A stretch of DNA of 64,000 bases, taken from contig NZ_JACJGB010000004.1 in NCBI RefSeq assembly GCF_014164775.1, positions 124,001-188,000 on the forward strand, written 5' to 3'. This DNA comes from Tessaracoccus sp. MC1679. GTDB lineage: Bacteria > Actinomycetota > Actinomycetes > Propionibacteriales > Propionibacteriaceae. Under the pieces are notes generated by a model. It was not told the origin of the DNA. It was given only the letters and a program-made list of their open reading frames with translations, and made no database searches. Of the stretch, positions 25,931 to 34,768 are shown piece after piece (positions within the stretch are counted from its first letter, which is position 1; each line of letters starts with the position of its first letter). The translations under genes were made by a program, and so were the position numbers.

Positions 25931-26899
25931 GTGACTTCTACGGCGTGGGGTACGGCCCTGCTCATCACGGGCCCCGAGGCGCTTCTCGCGCACAGGCTCG
26001 TCGCGGAGACCAAGGCCCGCGCGCTTGCCGCGCATCCAGAGGCGGACGTCAACGAGATCTCGGCCGAAGAGCTGGAGGACTCGATGCTGTCCGAGGTGGT
26101 CGGCGGCTCGCTGTTCTCCTCCCACATCGTCGCCGTCATTGAGGACGTCGGCGGCTGTCCGCCCTCGGTCGTGCATCAGCTGGTGGCGGTGGCGAGCAAT
26201 CCGCCCGAGGATTTGTGTCTCATCCTGGTTCACCCAGGGGGCATGAAGGGCAAGGGGCTCATCGACAAGCTCAAGAAGGCCAAGGTCCGCACGGAGACCG
26301 TCGCTGCCGTCAAACCATTTGAGCTCCCGAGGTTCGTCGGCGACGAGGCACGTCGACGCGGGGTGAGGATCGGACCGGACGCGGCGGGGGAGCTGGTGGC
26401 CGCCGTCGGCCACGACCTGCGCAGCCTCGCCGCAGCCGTGGAGCAGCTCGCCTCGGACGGGGACAGCGGCGAGATCGACGCCGCGTTGGTGAAGCGTTAC
26501 TTCGCGGGACGGGCGGAGGTCACAAGCTTCGCCGTGGCGGACGCCGTTCTTGCCGGCAACCCGAGCCTCGCTCTGGAGCGCCTGAGGTGGGCGTTGAGCA
26601 CAGGTGCGGCACCGGTGCTGATCACCAGCGCGCTCGCGGGCGCACTGCGCGGAATGGGCAAGTACCTGGAGGCCCAGGGTCTGCGCATGTCAGAGGGAGA
26701 CCTGGCCCGTCAGCTGGGCATTCCCCCGTGGAAGCTCAAGGACTACGCGAAGCACTCACGCCTCTGGCAGGCCGGTGGCGTGGCCGATGCCATCCGCCTC
26801 GTGGCCCGCGCCGATGGTGAGGTCAAAGGAGCCGCCACCAACGCGGACTTCGCCCTCGAGCGCATGGTGCTGGGAGTGCTGCGACTCCGGCGTCACTGA
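25931..26899 (+). CDS. holA: DNA polymerase III delta subunit
   Basis: A 322-residue clamp-loader subunit of the HolA family. The N-terminal AAA+-like domain includes NEISAEELEDSMLSEVVGGSLFSSHIVAVIED (described in part), a KGKGLIDKLKKAKV segment, and the C-terminal collar domain with LRGMGKYLEAQGLRMSEGDL. It opens the sliding clamp. The GTG at 25931 has CATGCT six bases upstream, fitting a leaderless start; the longer in-frame extension into comEC is not supported. Confidence 0.88.
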   Translation: MTSTAWGTALLITGPEALLAHRLVAETKARALAAHPEADVNEISAEELEDSMLSEVVGGSLFSSHIVAVIEDVGGCPPSVVHQLVAVASNPPEDLCLILVHPGGMKGKGLIDKLKKAKVRTETVAAVKPFELPRFVGDEARRRGVRIGPDAAGELVAAVGHDLRSLAAAVEQLASDGDSGEIDAALVKRYFAGRAEVTSFAVADAVLAGNPSLALERLRWALSTGAAPVLITSALAGALRGMGKYLEAQGLRMSEGDLARQLGIPPWKLKDYAKHSRLWQAGGVADAIRLVARADGEVKGAATNADFALERMVLGVLRLRRH

Positions 26900-26915
26900 C
26901 ACAGGGGACGCAAAA

Positions 26916-26947
26916 CAGCGCCTTGACGACCGACGGTCAAGACGCTG
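26916..26947 (-). terminator. Intrinsic terminator of rpsT
   Basis: CAGCGCCTTGAC and GTCAAGACGCTG form a 12-base stem with one mismatch around an 8-base loop. On the minus strand it is followed by TTTTGCG, a usable U-tract. It lies 21 bases beyond the rpsT stop. Confidence 0.82.
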
Positions 26948-26968
26948 AAGCGGGTGACGCGGGGTGCG

Positions 26969-27229
26969 TCAGAGGGAGGCGACGGCCAACGAGATGGCCG
27001 ACTTGCGGTTCGCGGCCTGGTTCGAATGGATGACGCCCTTGCTGACTGCGCGATCAAGAGCGCGGTTCGCGACCTTGGCGAGCTCAGCGGCCTTCTCGGC
27101 GTCGCCTTCGGTGGCGGCCGTGCGGAAGGCGCGGACGTGCGTGCGCAGGGCCGACTTGACGGCCTTGTTGCGCTGACGCGCGATCTCGTTGGTCTTGTTG
27201 CGCTTCTTCTGGGACTTGATGTTCGCCAC
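26969..27229 (-). CDS. rpsT: 30S ribosomal protein S20
   Basis: An 86-residue, very basic protein beginning [20 protein letters not shown] and containing the S20 core HTRAVKS-like helix, here [17 protein letters not shown], and [20 protein letters not shown]. It binds 16S rRNA early in 30S assembly. The GTG at 27229 matches the family start and has an AAAGAGG site; the upstream extension is not supported. Next to lepA, divergent. Confidence 0.96.
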   Translation of the reverse strand: MANIKSQKKRNKTNEIARQRNKAVKSALRTHVRAFRTAATEGDAEKAAELAKVANRALDRAVSKGVIHSNQAANRKSAISLAVASL

Positions 27230-27304
27230 TGGGCAAGCCTCTTTACGGGTGATAATGGTTTCGGTCATGCGTGGGACACGCGACGGTCAAGGTTACCTGA
27301 GGCG

Positions 27305-27330
27305 CTGGCGGCTAGCAAAATCGCCGCCAG
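27305..27330 (-). promoter_or_regulatory. Stem-loop in the rpsT/lepA divergent gap
   Basis: Perfect 8-base arms CTGGCGGC (27305-27312) and GCCGCCAG (27323-27330) around a 10-base loop, about 75 bases upstream of the rpsT start on its strand. It might be part of an S20 leader or simply structural. Its role is unknown. Confidence 0.35.
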
Positions 27331-27403
27331 CCAGGTGGGTTTAGCCCCATCGCCGGATCCGTGAGATTATGGCCTGTCCCCATGTTCATCGACGAGGAGA
27401 TGC

Positions 27404-29239
27404 ATGCCCGCTCCGCGCCCCGGCAAGACCGACCCGGCGATTATCCGCAACTTCTCCATCATCGCGCACATCGACCATGGCAAGTCCACCCTGGCGGATC
27501 GCATGCTGCAGTTGACGGGCGTCGTCGAAGGCAGGCAGATGCGTGCGCAGTACCTGGACCGGATGGACATCGAACGCGAACGCGGCATCACCATCAAGTC
27601 CCAGGCCGTGCGGATGCCGTGGGTCAGGGACGGCGTCACCCACGTCCTCAACATGATCGACACGCCGGGACACGTCGACTTCACCTACGAGGTCTCCCGG
27701 TCCCTCCAGGCCTGTGAGGGCGCCATCCTGCTGGTGGACGCCGCGCAGGGCATCGAAGCCCAGACCCTGGCCAACCTCTACCTGGCGCTCGAGGCGAACC
27801 TGCACGTCATTCCCGTTCTCAACAAGATCGATCTGCCGGGCGCCAATCCGGAGAAGTACGCCGCCGAACTCGCCGGGATCATCGGCTGCGATCCCGACGA
27901 GGTCCTCCGGGTATCAGGGAAGACGGGCGAGGGCGTGTCGCTGCTCCTGGACGCCGTCGTCGAACAGGTTCCCGCCCCGCAGGGTGATCCGGACGCCCCG
28001 GCACGTGCCCTCATCTTCGATTCGGTCTACGACACCTACCGTGGCGTGGTCACCTACGTCCGCGTGATCGACGGCGAACTGAGCCACCGCGAACGCATCC
28101 GGATGATGTCCACCCAGGCCACCCACGACCTCCTGGAGGTGGGTGTCATCGCCCCCGACCCGGTCAAAACCGATGCCATCGGCGTGGGGGAGGTCGGCTA
28201 CCTCATCACAGGCGTCAAGGATGTGCGCCAATCCCGCGTTGGTGACACCGTCACCCTCGACACCCGTCCCGCCTCCTCGGCTCTCGCGGGCTACCGCCAC
28301 CCCAACCCCATGGTGTACGCAGGGCTGTATCCGATCGACGGCGACGACTTCAACGTCCTGCGCGAGGCACTGGAGAAGCTCCAGCTCAACGACGCCGCGC
28401 TCACCTACGAGCCCGAAAGCTCCAGCGCCCTCGGATTCGGGTTCCGCATCGGGTTCCTCGGCCTCCTCCACATGGAGATCGTCCGCGAACGCCTAGAGCG
28501 CGAGTTCAACCTCGACCTGATCTCGACGGCCCCCAACGTGGTCTACCGGGTGGTGATGGAGGACGGCTCCGAGCACACCGTGACCAACCCGTCCGAGTAT
28601 CCGGAAGGGAAGATCGCGGAGGTGTACGAGCCGGTGGTGCGCAGCACCATCCTGGCGCCCGCGGAGTACATCGGCACCATCCTCGAGCTGTGCCAGACCC
28701 GCCGCGGTATCCAGCGTGGTCTGGACTACCTCAGCGAAGACCGGGTCGAGATCCGCTACACGCTGCCACTGGGCGAGATCATCTTCGACTTCTTCGACGC
28801 GCTGAAGTCGCGCACGAAGGGCTACGCGTCGCTGGACTACGAGCCCGACGGCGAGGAGACCTCGGATCTCGTCAAGGTCGACATCCTCCTGCACGGCGAC
28901 CCGGTCGATGCCTTCTCCGCGATCGTGCACAAGGACAAGGCGTACTCCTACGGGCTGCTGATGGCCTCGAAGCTGAAGGAGCTCATCCCGCGCCAGCAGT
29001 TCGAGGTGCCCATCCAGGCCGCGATCGGTTCCCGGGTGATCGCGCGGGAGACCATCCGCGCCATCCGCAAGGACGTGCTCGCCAAGTGTTACGGCGGCGA
29101 CATCTCCCGCAAGCGCAAGCTGCTGGAGAAGCAGAAGGAGGGCAAGAAGCGGATGAAGATGGTCGGCCGTGTCGAGGTGCCGCAGGAGGCATTCGTCGCC
29201 GCATTGTCGACCAACGAGTCCACTGCGAAGAAGGCCTGA
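27404..29239 (+). CDS. lepA: Elongation factor 4 (back-translocating GTPase)
   Basis: This 611-residue translational GTPase has G1 AHIDHGKS, the G2 Thr in RGITIKSQ, G3 DTPGHVDF and G4 NKIDLPGA. It has the LepA-specific C-terminal domain ([20 protein letters not shown] and [17 protein letters not shown]). Length is normal. The ATG at 27404 has an AGGAG site. It stops nine bases before the convergent mdh stop. Confidence 0.96.
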   Translation: MPAPRPGKTDPAIIRNFSIIAHIDHGKSTLADRMLQLTGVVEGRQMRAQYLDRMDIERERGITIKSQAVRMPWVRDGVTHVLNMIDTPGHVDFTYEVSRSLQACEGAILLVDAAQGIEAQTLANLYLALEANLHVIPVLNKIDLPGANPEKYAAELAGIIGCDPDEVLRVSGKTGEGVSLLLDAVVEQVPAPQGDPDAPARALIFDSVYDTYRGVVTYVRVIDGELSHRERIRMMSTQATHDLLEVGVIAPDPVKTDAIGVGEVGYLITGVKDVRQSRVGDTVTLDTRPASSALAGYRHPNPMVYAGLYPIDGDDFNVLREALEKLQLNDAALTYEPESSSALGFGFRIGFLGLLHMEIVRERLEREFNLDLISTAPNVVYRVVMEDGSEHTVTNPSEYPEGKIAEVYEPVVRSTILAPAEYIGTILELCQTRRGIQRGLDYLSEDRVEIRYTLPLGEIIFDFFDALKSRTKGYASLDYEPDGEETSDLVKVDILLHGDPVDAFSAIVHKDKAYSYGLLMASKLKELIPRQQFEVPIQAAIGSRVIARETIRAIRKDVLAKCYGGDISRKRKLLEKQKEGKKRMKMVGRVEVPQEAFVAALSTNESTAKKA

Positions 29240-29248
29240 GCGCCGGGC

Positions 29249-30226
29249 TCAGATCAGTCCCAGCCGGGCAACCGCGGCCTCCTCGGACCGGAGCTCCGCC
29301 ACCGAGGCGTCGATCTTCGCGCGGGAGAAGGCGCTGTGGCTGAGGCCCTGCACGATGCTCCAGGAGCCGTCGTGGGTGGTGACGGGGAAGGAACTCACGA
29401 GCCCCTCCGGCACCCGGTAGGAGCCGTCGCTCACCACCGCCATCGAGGTCCAGTCATCGGCCGCGGTCCCAGCGAACCAGTCGCGCACGTGCTCGATGGT
29501 CGCGTTGGCCGCCGAGGCCGCACTGGACTTCCCCCGGGCGGCAATGACGGCCGCCCCCCGACGGGCCACCTCGGGGAGATAGTCGAAGGCCACCCATCCG
29601 TCGTCGACCCAGTCTGCCGCGGGACGGCCGCAGATCCGGGCGTGGTAGACGTCCGCGTACTGGGTGGTGGAGTGGTTGCCCCAGATGGTCATCCTGGTGA
29701 CCTCGTCAGGACGACGTCGGGTCCGCCGGGCCAGGCGCGAGACCGCACGGTTGTGGTCCAGCCGGGTCAGGGCACTGAAGCGCTCGGGCGGAACCCCGTC
29801 GGCGTTACGCTGGGCGATCAGCGCGTTGGTGTTGGCGGGATTGCCGGTCACCACGACCCTCAGATCTCCGGCCGCAGCGGCCGCCAGCGCCTTGCCCTGC
29901 TCCGCGAAGATCGCCCCGTTGGCCTGCAGCAGGTCTGAGCGTTCCATCCCGGCCTTGCGCGGCGACGCGCCCACCAGCATCGCCACGTTGACCCCGTCGA
30001 AGAGGCGGCGGGGGTCATCCCCGACCTCCACGCCTGCCAGGACGGGGGAGGCGCAGTCGTCCAGCTCCATGGCCACGCCCGCCAGCGCGGGCATGGCCGC
30101 AGGCAGGTCCAGCAGCCGGAGCTCGACCTGCCGGTTCCCGAACACGTCGCCCGCGGCGATCCGGTAGACCAGCGAATAGCCGATCTGGCCGGCCGCGCCG
30201 GTGACCGCGATCCTGATCGGCGCCAT
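29249..30226 (-). CDS. mdh: Malate dehydrogenase (type 2, NAD-dependent)
   Basis: A 325-residue enzyme with the nucleotide-binding [17 protein letters not shown] at the N-terminus, the substrate loop with [11 protein letters not shown], the [15 protein letters not shown] stretch, and the catalytic His in [12 protein letters not shown]. It interconverts malate and oxaloacetate, a step in the propionibacterial succinate-propionate route. ATG 30226 follows the pduP stop by two bases; a GTG at 30232 overlaps that stop. It is therefore coupled to the microcompartment-type operon, an unusual location. If transcription of that operon was lost with its front part, mdh would need another promoter. Confidence 0.9.
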   Translation of the reverse strand: MAPIRIAVTGAAGQIGYSLVYRIAAGDVFGNRQVELRLLDLPAAMPALAGVAMELDDCASPVLAGVEVGDDPRRLFDGVNVAMLVGASPRKAGMERSDLLQANGAIFAEQGKALAAAAAGDLRVVVTGNPANTNALIAQRNADGVPPERFSALTRLDHNRAVSRLARRTRRRPDEVTRMTIWGNHSTTQYADVYHARICGRPAADWVDDGWVAFDYLPEVARRGAAVIAARGKSSAASAANATIEHVRDWFAGTAADDWTSMAVVSDGSYRVPEGLVSSFPVTTHDGSWSIVQGLSHSAFSRAKIDASVAELRSEEAAVARLGLI

Positions 30227-30228
30227 GG

Positions 30229-31620
30229 TCACCGGACGTTCAGGTCGCCGACGAGGACGCAGCGACGCAGGCGTGCGAAGTTCCGGGCCCGGGTCAGACC
30301 TTCACCCGTTGGGCCCGCGATGGTGAAGGTGCAGTAGCCCTCGCCGCCGATCCCGATGCCGTTGAAGGAGGATCCGTTCTTGACGAAGATCGTGGTCTGG
30401 ATGCGCTTGGCCATCCTGGTCAGGTGAGACACGTCGCGCGAATGCATGATCGCGGTGTGCCGGTTGCCGTGCTCCAACTCGCAGGCGAGGTCGATGGCCG
30501 CATCCACATCCGGCGCGCGGACCATCCCGATCACCGGCATCATCAGCTCATGCACCACGAACGGGTGGTCCCGGTCCGCCTCGCAGAGGAGCAGCCGTAC
30601 CCCCGCCGGGGGCTCCACTCCGATGGCCTGCAGGATCGCTGAGGCCGGCTTGCCCATCCATTCGACGGCCGGGGTGCCGCGGGCGGTAAGAATGACCGCC
30701 TCGACGCGGGCCCGCTCGTCGGCGTTGAGCTCGTAGGCGCCGTGCTTGACCATGGAGAACTTCAGCAGGTCCGCGATCGCGTCGACGGCGACGATCTCCT
30801 TCTCCGACGTGCAGGGGAGGTTGTTGTCGAAGCTGGCTCCGTCGACGATGCACTTGGCGGCACGGTCGATGTCGGCGGTGTCGTCGACCACCACGGGCGG
30901 GTTGCCCGCGCCTGCGCCGATGGCCTTCTTCCCCGAGCTGAGCACCGTCTTGACGATGCCTGGACCACCTGTGGCCACGATCATGCGCACGTCCTCGTGC
31001 GCGATCATCGCCGTGGTGTTCTCGATGGAGGGTTCGGCGACCGTCACCACCAGGTTCTCCGGGGCGCCGACGGCGGTGAGCGCCCTGTTGATCTGCTTGA
31101 CCTGCCAGACGGAGAGGTCCCGGGCCCTCGGATGAGGACTGAACACCACGGCGTTGCCTGCGGCCAGCATCCCGATGCTGTTGCACGTGATGGTCTCCGT
31201 GGGATTGGTGGTGGGGGTGATGGCGCCGATCACCCCGAAGGCGGAGTACTCGACGGTGGTCAGGCCGTCATCGCCGGAGTACGCGTCGGTGACCAGATCC
31301 TCGACGCCCGGGGTCAGCTCCGCCGCCAGCTTGTTCTTGAGGTACTTGTGCGCGACGTCGCCCATCCCCGTCTGCTGAACCGCCTCAACGGCCATGTAGT
31401 CCAGGTTCTCGGGGCGCAGCATGACCTCGCGGACGGCCGCGACGTAGCGGCGCCGGTCCGACATCGACCGGGTGAGGTACTCCCGGGACGCCTTGGCAGC
31501 GGCCGCGATGGCCGACTCCATGTCGGCGAAGACGCCGTCGCCTGTGGTGTCCCCGTCGGCCGGTAGCTTGGCCAGCACCCGGCGGATCGTCGCTTCGATG
31601 AGGGCAGGATCCAGTTTCAT
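30229..31620 (-). CDS. pduP: CoA-acylating propionaldehyde dehydrogenase
   Basis: This 463-residue aldehyde dehydrogenase has the catalytic Cys270 in [12 protein letters not shown] and NAD/CoA-binding strands ([38 protein letters not shown]). The N-terminal amphipathic helix [18 protein letters not shown] is a typical encapsulation peptide that directs PduP into the microcompartment lumen. It converts propionaldehyde plus CoA to propionyl-CoA. The ATG at 31620 overlaps the pduO stop (ATGA). The gene is intact although the shell hexamer genes are missing from the window. Confidence 0.92.
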   Translation of the reverse strand: MKLDPALIEATIRRVLAKLPADGDTTGDGVFADMESAIAAAAKASREYLTRSMSDRRRYVAAVREVMLRPENLDYMAVEAVQQTGMGDVAHKYLKNKLAAELTPGVEDLVTDAYSGDDGLTTVEYSAFGVIGAITPTTNPTETITCNSIGMLAAGNAVVFSPHPRARDLSVWQVKQINRALTAVGAPENLVVTVAEPSIENTTAMIAHEDVRMIVATGGPGIVKTVLSSGKKAIGAGAGNPPVVVDDTADIDRAAKCIVDGASFDNNLPCTSEKEIVAVDAIADLLKFSMVKHGAYELNADERARVEAVILTARGTPAVEWMGKPASAILQAIGVEPPAGVRLLLCEADRDHPFVVHELMMPVIGMVRAPDVDAAIDLACELEHGNRHTAIMHSRDVSHLTRMAKRIQTTIFVKNGSSFNGIGIGGEGYCTFTIAGPTGEGLTRARNFARLRRCVLVGDLNVR

Positions 31621-32531
31621 GATTGTTCTCCCATGACTTCGTTGAGTGCGTGACGCACGATGTCGCAGTCCTGCTCGACGGTGCCGCCGGAGACGCCGAA
31701 GCCCCCCACGAGGGTCGGCCCGTCGAAGAGCGGCGCGCCGCCGCCGAACAGCACGACGCGGCCCGTGTTGCCGTCCGAGTCGAGGGAGGCCAGCAGCGAC
31801 CCTGTCATCCGGTGCAGCAGCACCGGGTTGCCGGCGGCGTCGACGACCGCCACCACGACGGGCACGTTCAGCTCCGCGGCCCGGCGTTCGGCAGCATCGG
31901 CCAACTTCTTCGCGCGGCCCAGGCAGGCATCGGCGGACAGGCCCGCGCCGTCTGCGGGGCCGTCGAGGGCGGCCGCTACCGCGGCGCGGACCATGCGCTC
32001 GATGCGGTCGCGGTCGGCCCACGTCTCGGTCAGGCGGGCCATGGCGTAGACGGCGTCGGAGAGCCGGTTGAGGTACTTGATGAGCTCCGGGCGCACCGGC
32101 TCGGACTCGGAGAGGGTAAGGGTGCGGCGCTCGGCGCGGCGCACCACCGTCCGCGCCTGGTGGAACGCCGACGAGCGCTGATCGCGCCCGGGCACCACGA
32201 AGGCGCGCTGTGGCCCGGTGATGGCCAGGCAGTCGTCGATGAGCCGCTCGAGATCGGTGATGTCCACGTCGCCGACGGTGTCGCCGAGCGTGGCCGCGCC
32301 CTTGGCGTCGCTGGCGAGTTCTGCGGCCAGGACGAAGAGTCGCTGCTGGACCTGATGGAGCCGGGCGCGCCAGGGGCCGTCGTCGAGGGCGGCCTTGGCC
32401 GCCCCAACCGCGGCGTTGGCCTCGTCGACGGTGCCGTAGGCCTCGACGCGCAGGCTCTGCTTCGCCACGCGCGATCCCCCGAAGAGCCCGGTGTCGCCCC
32501 GGTCTCCGGTGCGGGTGTAGACGGCGGGCAT
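31617..32531 (-). CDS. pduO: Cob(I)alamin adenosyltransferase with shortened HbpS/GlcG-like domain
   Basis: A 304-residue fusion. Residues 1 to about 190 are the PduO-type adenosyltransferase (YTRTGDRGDTGLFGGSRVAK near the start; conserved RRAERR and the helix with VYAMARLTE), which makes adenosylcobalamin for diol dehydratase. Residues about 200-304 are an HbpS/GlcG-like domain (VAVVDAAGNPVLLHRM ... VLFGGGAPLF ... GGFGVSGGTVEQD). The stretch between LLASLD and GRVVLFGGG is much shorter than usual for this domain, roughly 30 residues missing, which looks like an in-frame deletion. The ATG at 32531 follows the eutN stop by two bases. Confidence 0.85.
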   Translation of the reverse strand: MPAVYTRTGDRGDTGLFGGSRVAKQSLRVEAYGTVDEANAAVGAAKAALDDGPWRARLHQVQQRLFVLAAELASDAKGAATLGDTVGDVDITDLERLIDDCLAITGPQRAFVVPGRDQRSSAFHQARTVVRRAERRTLTLSESEPVRPELIKYLNRLSDAVYAMARLTETWADRDRIERMVRAAVAAALDGPADGAGLSADACLGRAKKLADAAERRAAELNVPVVVAVVDAAGNPVLLHRMTGSLLASLDSDGNTGRVVLFGGGAPLFDGPTLVGGFGVSGGTVEQDCDIVRHALNEVMGEQS

Positions 32532-32533
32532 GG

Positions 32534-32806
32534 CTAGGCGTTCTCGATCTCGACGGCGTCGACGATCCCCACAATGGTGGCGTCGAGGGGAGCCTGGGGG
32601 CGATCGGCGGCCAACCGGGCGGAGGAGCCCTTGGTGACGATGACGGTCTCCCCGGTGCCCGCGCCCACCGTGTCCACACACACCTCGGGCGAACCCGTGG
32701 CCTCGCCGTTCTCGTCGACCCGGCGGGTCAGCATCAGCTTGAAGCCGATGAGGCGTTCGTCCTTGCTCGTCGACACGACGGTGCCGATCACCTTGGCGAG
32801 GTACAC
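32534..32806 (-). CDS. pduN: Microcompartment pentameric vertex protein (EutN/PduN/CcmL)
   Basis: This 90-residue BMC-P protein begins VYLAKVIGTVVSTSKDERLIGFKLML and contains CVDTVGAGTGETVIVTKGSSAR, both hallmark stretches of EutN/CcmL vertex proteins. It caps the corners of the icosahedral shell. The GTG at 32806 lies one base after the upstream stop. It is the only shell component in the window; no BMC-H hexamer or BMC-T trimer is present. Confidence 0.92.
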   Translation of the reverse strand: MYLAKVIGTVVSTSKDERLIGFKLMLTRRVDENGEATGSPEVCVDTVGAGTGETVIVTKGSSARLAADRPQAPLDATIVGIVDAVEIENA

Positions 32807-32807
32807 G

Positions 32808-33545
32808 TCAGGACCCTTCCTGCAGAGTGATGTGGCGCTTCGCGGCGGCCTCGCGGGCGAGGTCGGTGACAATGGCGCGGGGGTGGAGTCGGATGATGGC
32901 GCCGTCGGCCCTGGCGGCGACGGTGGCCTCCGTGACTACGCGCTCGGCCGGGGCCTCCGGCTGTGGGACGCCGCCCGCATCTCCAGCCTGGCGGAGGACC
33001 GCCCTGTCGAGCCGCGACGCGTCGGACAGCTGCACCCCGAAGGACCGCAGCGTGGCGAGGTTCTTCCGGAGCATCGCCTGGTAGCCCGAGGGCATGTGGG
33101 GGAACCAGGAACGCTTGCCCTCGCTGTCGGGGCAGGCGGCGTTGGTGACCACCACGACGGGCTTGCCGCTCATGATGAACTCGGCGATGACGTTGGAGGC
33201 CAGACAGTCACCGACGCCGTGGACCACCTTCGCCACCATGTTGACGGTGAACGTAGGCACGATGAGGAGGTCGTGGCTGGCCACCAGCGACTTGTCCGCC
33301 GGCGTCATGCCGATGCCCGCGATCGTGTCCTGGTCCAGGACCCTGCGGGCCGAGTCCGTCTGGATCCAGTCCAGCGACATCTGGGGGTTCAGGCGGGTGA
33401 GCGAGGCGCAGGCCTCCTCGAACCCGAGGAGTGCGCCGGTGAACAGGACGAGCCCGGTCGTCGACGAAGGACGGGGAGCGACCCGCTGGGGCATGAGGCC
33501 GGCGATCACCTCACGGATGAGGTCTCGCAGCTGCGATTCGTTCAA
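32808..33545 (-). CDS. Flavoprotein of microcompartment loci with encapsulation-type N-terminus
   Basis: This 245-residue protein has a flavoprotein (DFP/UbiX-like) core: TTGLVLFTGALLGFEEACAS, SHDLLIVPTFTVNMVAKVVHGVGD and SGKPVVVVTNAACPD. Such proteins occur in several Pdu/Eut/glycyl-radical microcompartment loci with unproven function. The N-terminal helix MNESQLRDLIREVIAGLM resembles a cargo-targeting peptide, followed by a Pro/Ser linker. The TTG start at 33545 overlaps the eutJ stop. The C-terminal PduM-like appended region (RADGAIIRLHPRAIVTDLAR) is of unknown role. Confidence 0.75.
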   Translation of the reverse strand: MNESQLRDLIREVIAGLMPQRVAPRPSSTTGLVLFTGALLGFEEACASLTRLNPQMSLDWIQTDSARRVLDQDTIAGIGMTPADKSLVASHDLLIVPTFTVNMVAKVVHGVGDCLASNVIAEFIMSGKPVVVVTNAACPDSEGKRSWFPHMPSGYQAMLRKNLATLRSFGVQLSDASRLDRAVLRQAGDAGGVPQPEAPAERVVTEATVAARADGAIIRLHPRAIVTDLAREAAAKRHITLQEGS

Positions 33546-34363
33546 GGGGTCCTCCGCATCGCGGTGCCGAGTGGGGTGGGGAACAGCGGCTCGACGGAGC
33601 GCACGACGTCGTGGCCGAGCACATCGACGAAGACCTCGGCGGCCCGGGGGAACGAGCTCGATCCGCCGACGAGGTGGATGGTCCCGGGATCACCGGCGCC
33701 GCGGAGGGCGTCGCGGGCGATGGTGGCCATCTTCTCCAGCGTGGGGCGGATCAGGCCGAATACCAGCTCGGCGTTGTCCGGGTCGCGCTTGAAGTCCTCG
33801 GCCTCGTCGTAGCCCATGCCGAGGGCGCCCGAGATCACGAGGGTCATGTGGTGACCGCCGGTGGCCTCATCGATGGAGAACTCCACCTGCCCGCCGCGCA
33901 GCAGGGAGACGCCGGTGGTGCCGTGACCGACATCGATGACAGTGCCGTCGCGCACCCCGAGCGCGGTCGCGGCCGCGACGGGCTCGTTGACGATCTCTGT
34001 GGTGTGCATCCCGCAGGACTCCAGCACGTTGCCGAACACCTTCGCGGTGCCGGCGTCGATGCCGGGCGGCGCCGCGACCGTGGCACGCTCGAAGCGGGTG
34101 CCAACCCGCTCCTCCAGCGTTGCCTTCAGCGCGCCGACCACGCGGACGGCGCCGAGCCAGTCCACCACCACCCCGTCGCGGACCACGGTGGCGCGACGCC
34201 ACGCCCCGGCGACGGGCGCGCCGGCGTCGTCGACCACCCCGAGCACGATGTTGGCCGTGCCGAGGTCGACGCCGAGGCGCAGTGCGCCGGTGCCGGGGGT
34301 GACCTGCTCGGTGCGCACGAGGTGTGCGAACGTCTGCAGGTGGCGGCTGGGGGAGGCGAGCAT
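33542..34363 (-). CDS. eutJ: EutJ-like actin/Hsp70-fold chaperone
   Basis: A 273-residue protein with the actin/Hsp70-fold ATPase signatures: phosphate-1 LGVDLGTANIVLGVVDDAG, connect-1/phosphate-2 region GTVIDVGHGTTGVSLLRGG, and adenosine loop IHLVGGSSSFPRAAEV. EutJ proteins in ethanolamine and propanediol loci are thought to act as chaperones or reactivators. Length is full. The ATG at 34363 is four bases after the pduL stop. Confidence 0.87.
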   Translation of the reverse strand: MLASPSRHLQTFAHLVRTEQVTPGTGALRLGVDLGTANIVLGVVDDAGAPVAGAWRRATVVRDGVVVDWLGAVRVVGALKATLEERVGTRFERATVAAPPGIDAGTAKVFGNVLESCGMHTTEIVNEPVAAATALGVRDGTVIDVGHGTTGVSLLRGGQVEFSIDEATGGHHMTLVISGALGMGYDEAEDFKRDPDNAELVFGLIRPTLEKMATIARDALRGAGDPGTIHLVGGSSSFPRAAEVFVDVLGHDVVRSVEPLFPTPLGTAMRRTP

Positions 34364-34367
34364 GGGA

Positions 34368-34764
34368 TCAGTCCTTCACGATGCGCACGTAGTCGCCGGT
34401 CCGGGCACCGACGGCGTTGCCTTCGTCGGTGTCCAGATGCAGTTCGGCGAGATAGGAGTCCTTCACGCGGATGAGGAAGTGGTCCAGCCGGCCGCCGCGC
34501 TCGCCCTCGAAGAGCACGCTGACGCGGTCCTGGTCGGAGAGCCCCAGTGCGGCCGCGTCGGCGGGACTCATATGGATGTGGCGTCCTGCGACGATGGCCG
34601 CATTGGTGCACGCCACCCGCCCAGCTGGTCCCGAGATCTCGATCGGCGCGGCGTCCTCCAGGTGACCCGATTGGGCCATGGGTGCCGCGACGCCCAGCGC
34701 GTAGGCGTCCGTGCGGCTGAGTTCGACCTGTGTCGCGGGGCGGTTGGGCCCCATGACGCGCACC
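34368..34764 (-). pseudogene. pduL: 3' fragment of phosphate propanoyltransferase pduL
   Basis: About 132 codons of the C-terminal part of PduL remain, from VRVMGPNRPATQVELSRTDA to the stop, including VAGRHIHMSPADAAAL with the second His-x-His zinc motif and ELHLDTDEGNAVGA. Homology ends abruptly at about 34763. Upstream, the frame reads antisense through an alcohol dehydrogenase fragment. Compared with known PduL proteins of about 210 residues, the first 75 or so, including the first NRHxHLS zinc motif, are missing. The enzyme (propionyl-CoA to propionyl-phosphate) cannot be functional, and no suitable start codon is seen. Confidence 0.85.
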
Positions 34765-34768
34765 GGCG
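34757..34768. other. Breakpoint joining pduL and alcohol dehydrogenase fragments
   Basis: On the minus strand PduL similarity runs up to the Val codon at 34763-34761. On the plus strand dehydrogenase similarity starts with the GGGS codons at 34765. The two genes would have been divergent, so everything between their 5' halves is gone. Confidence 0.75.
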
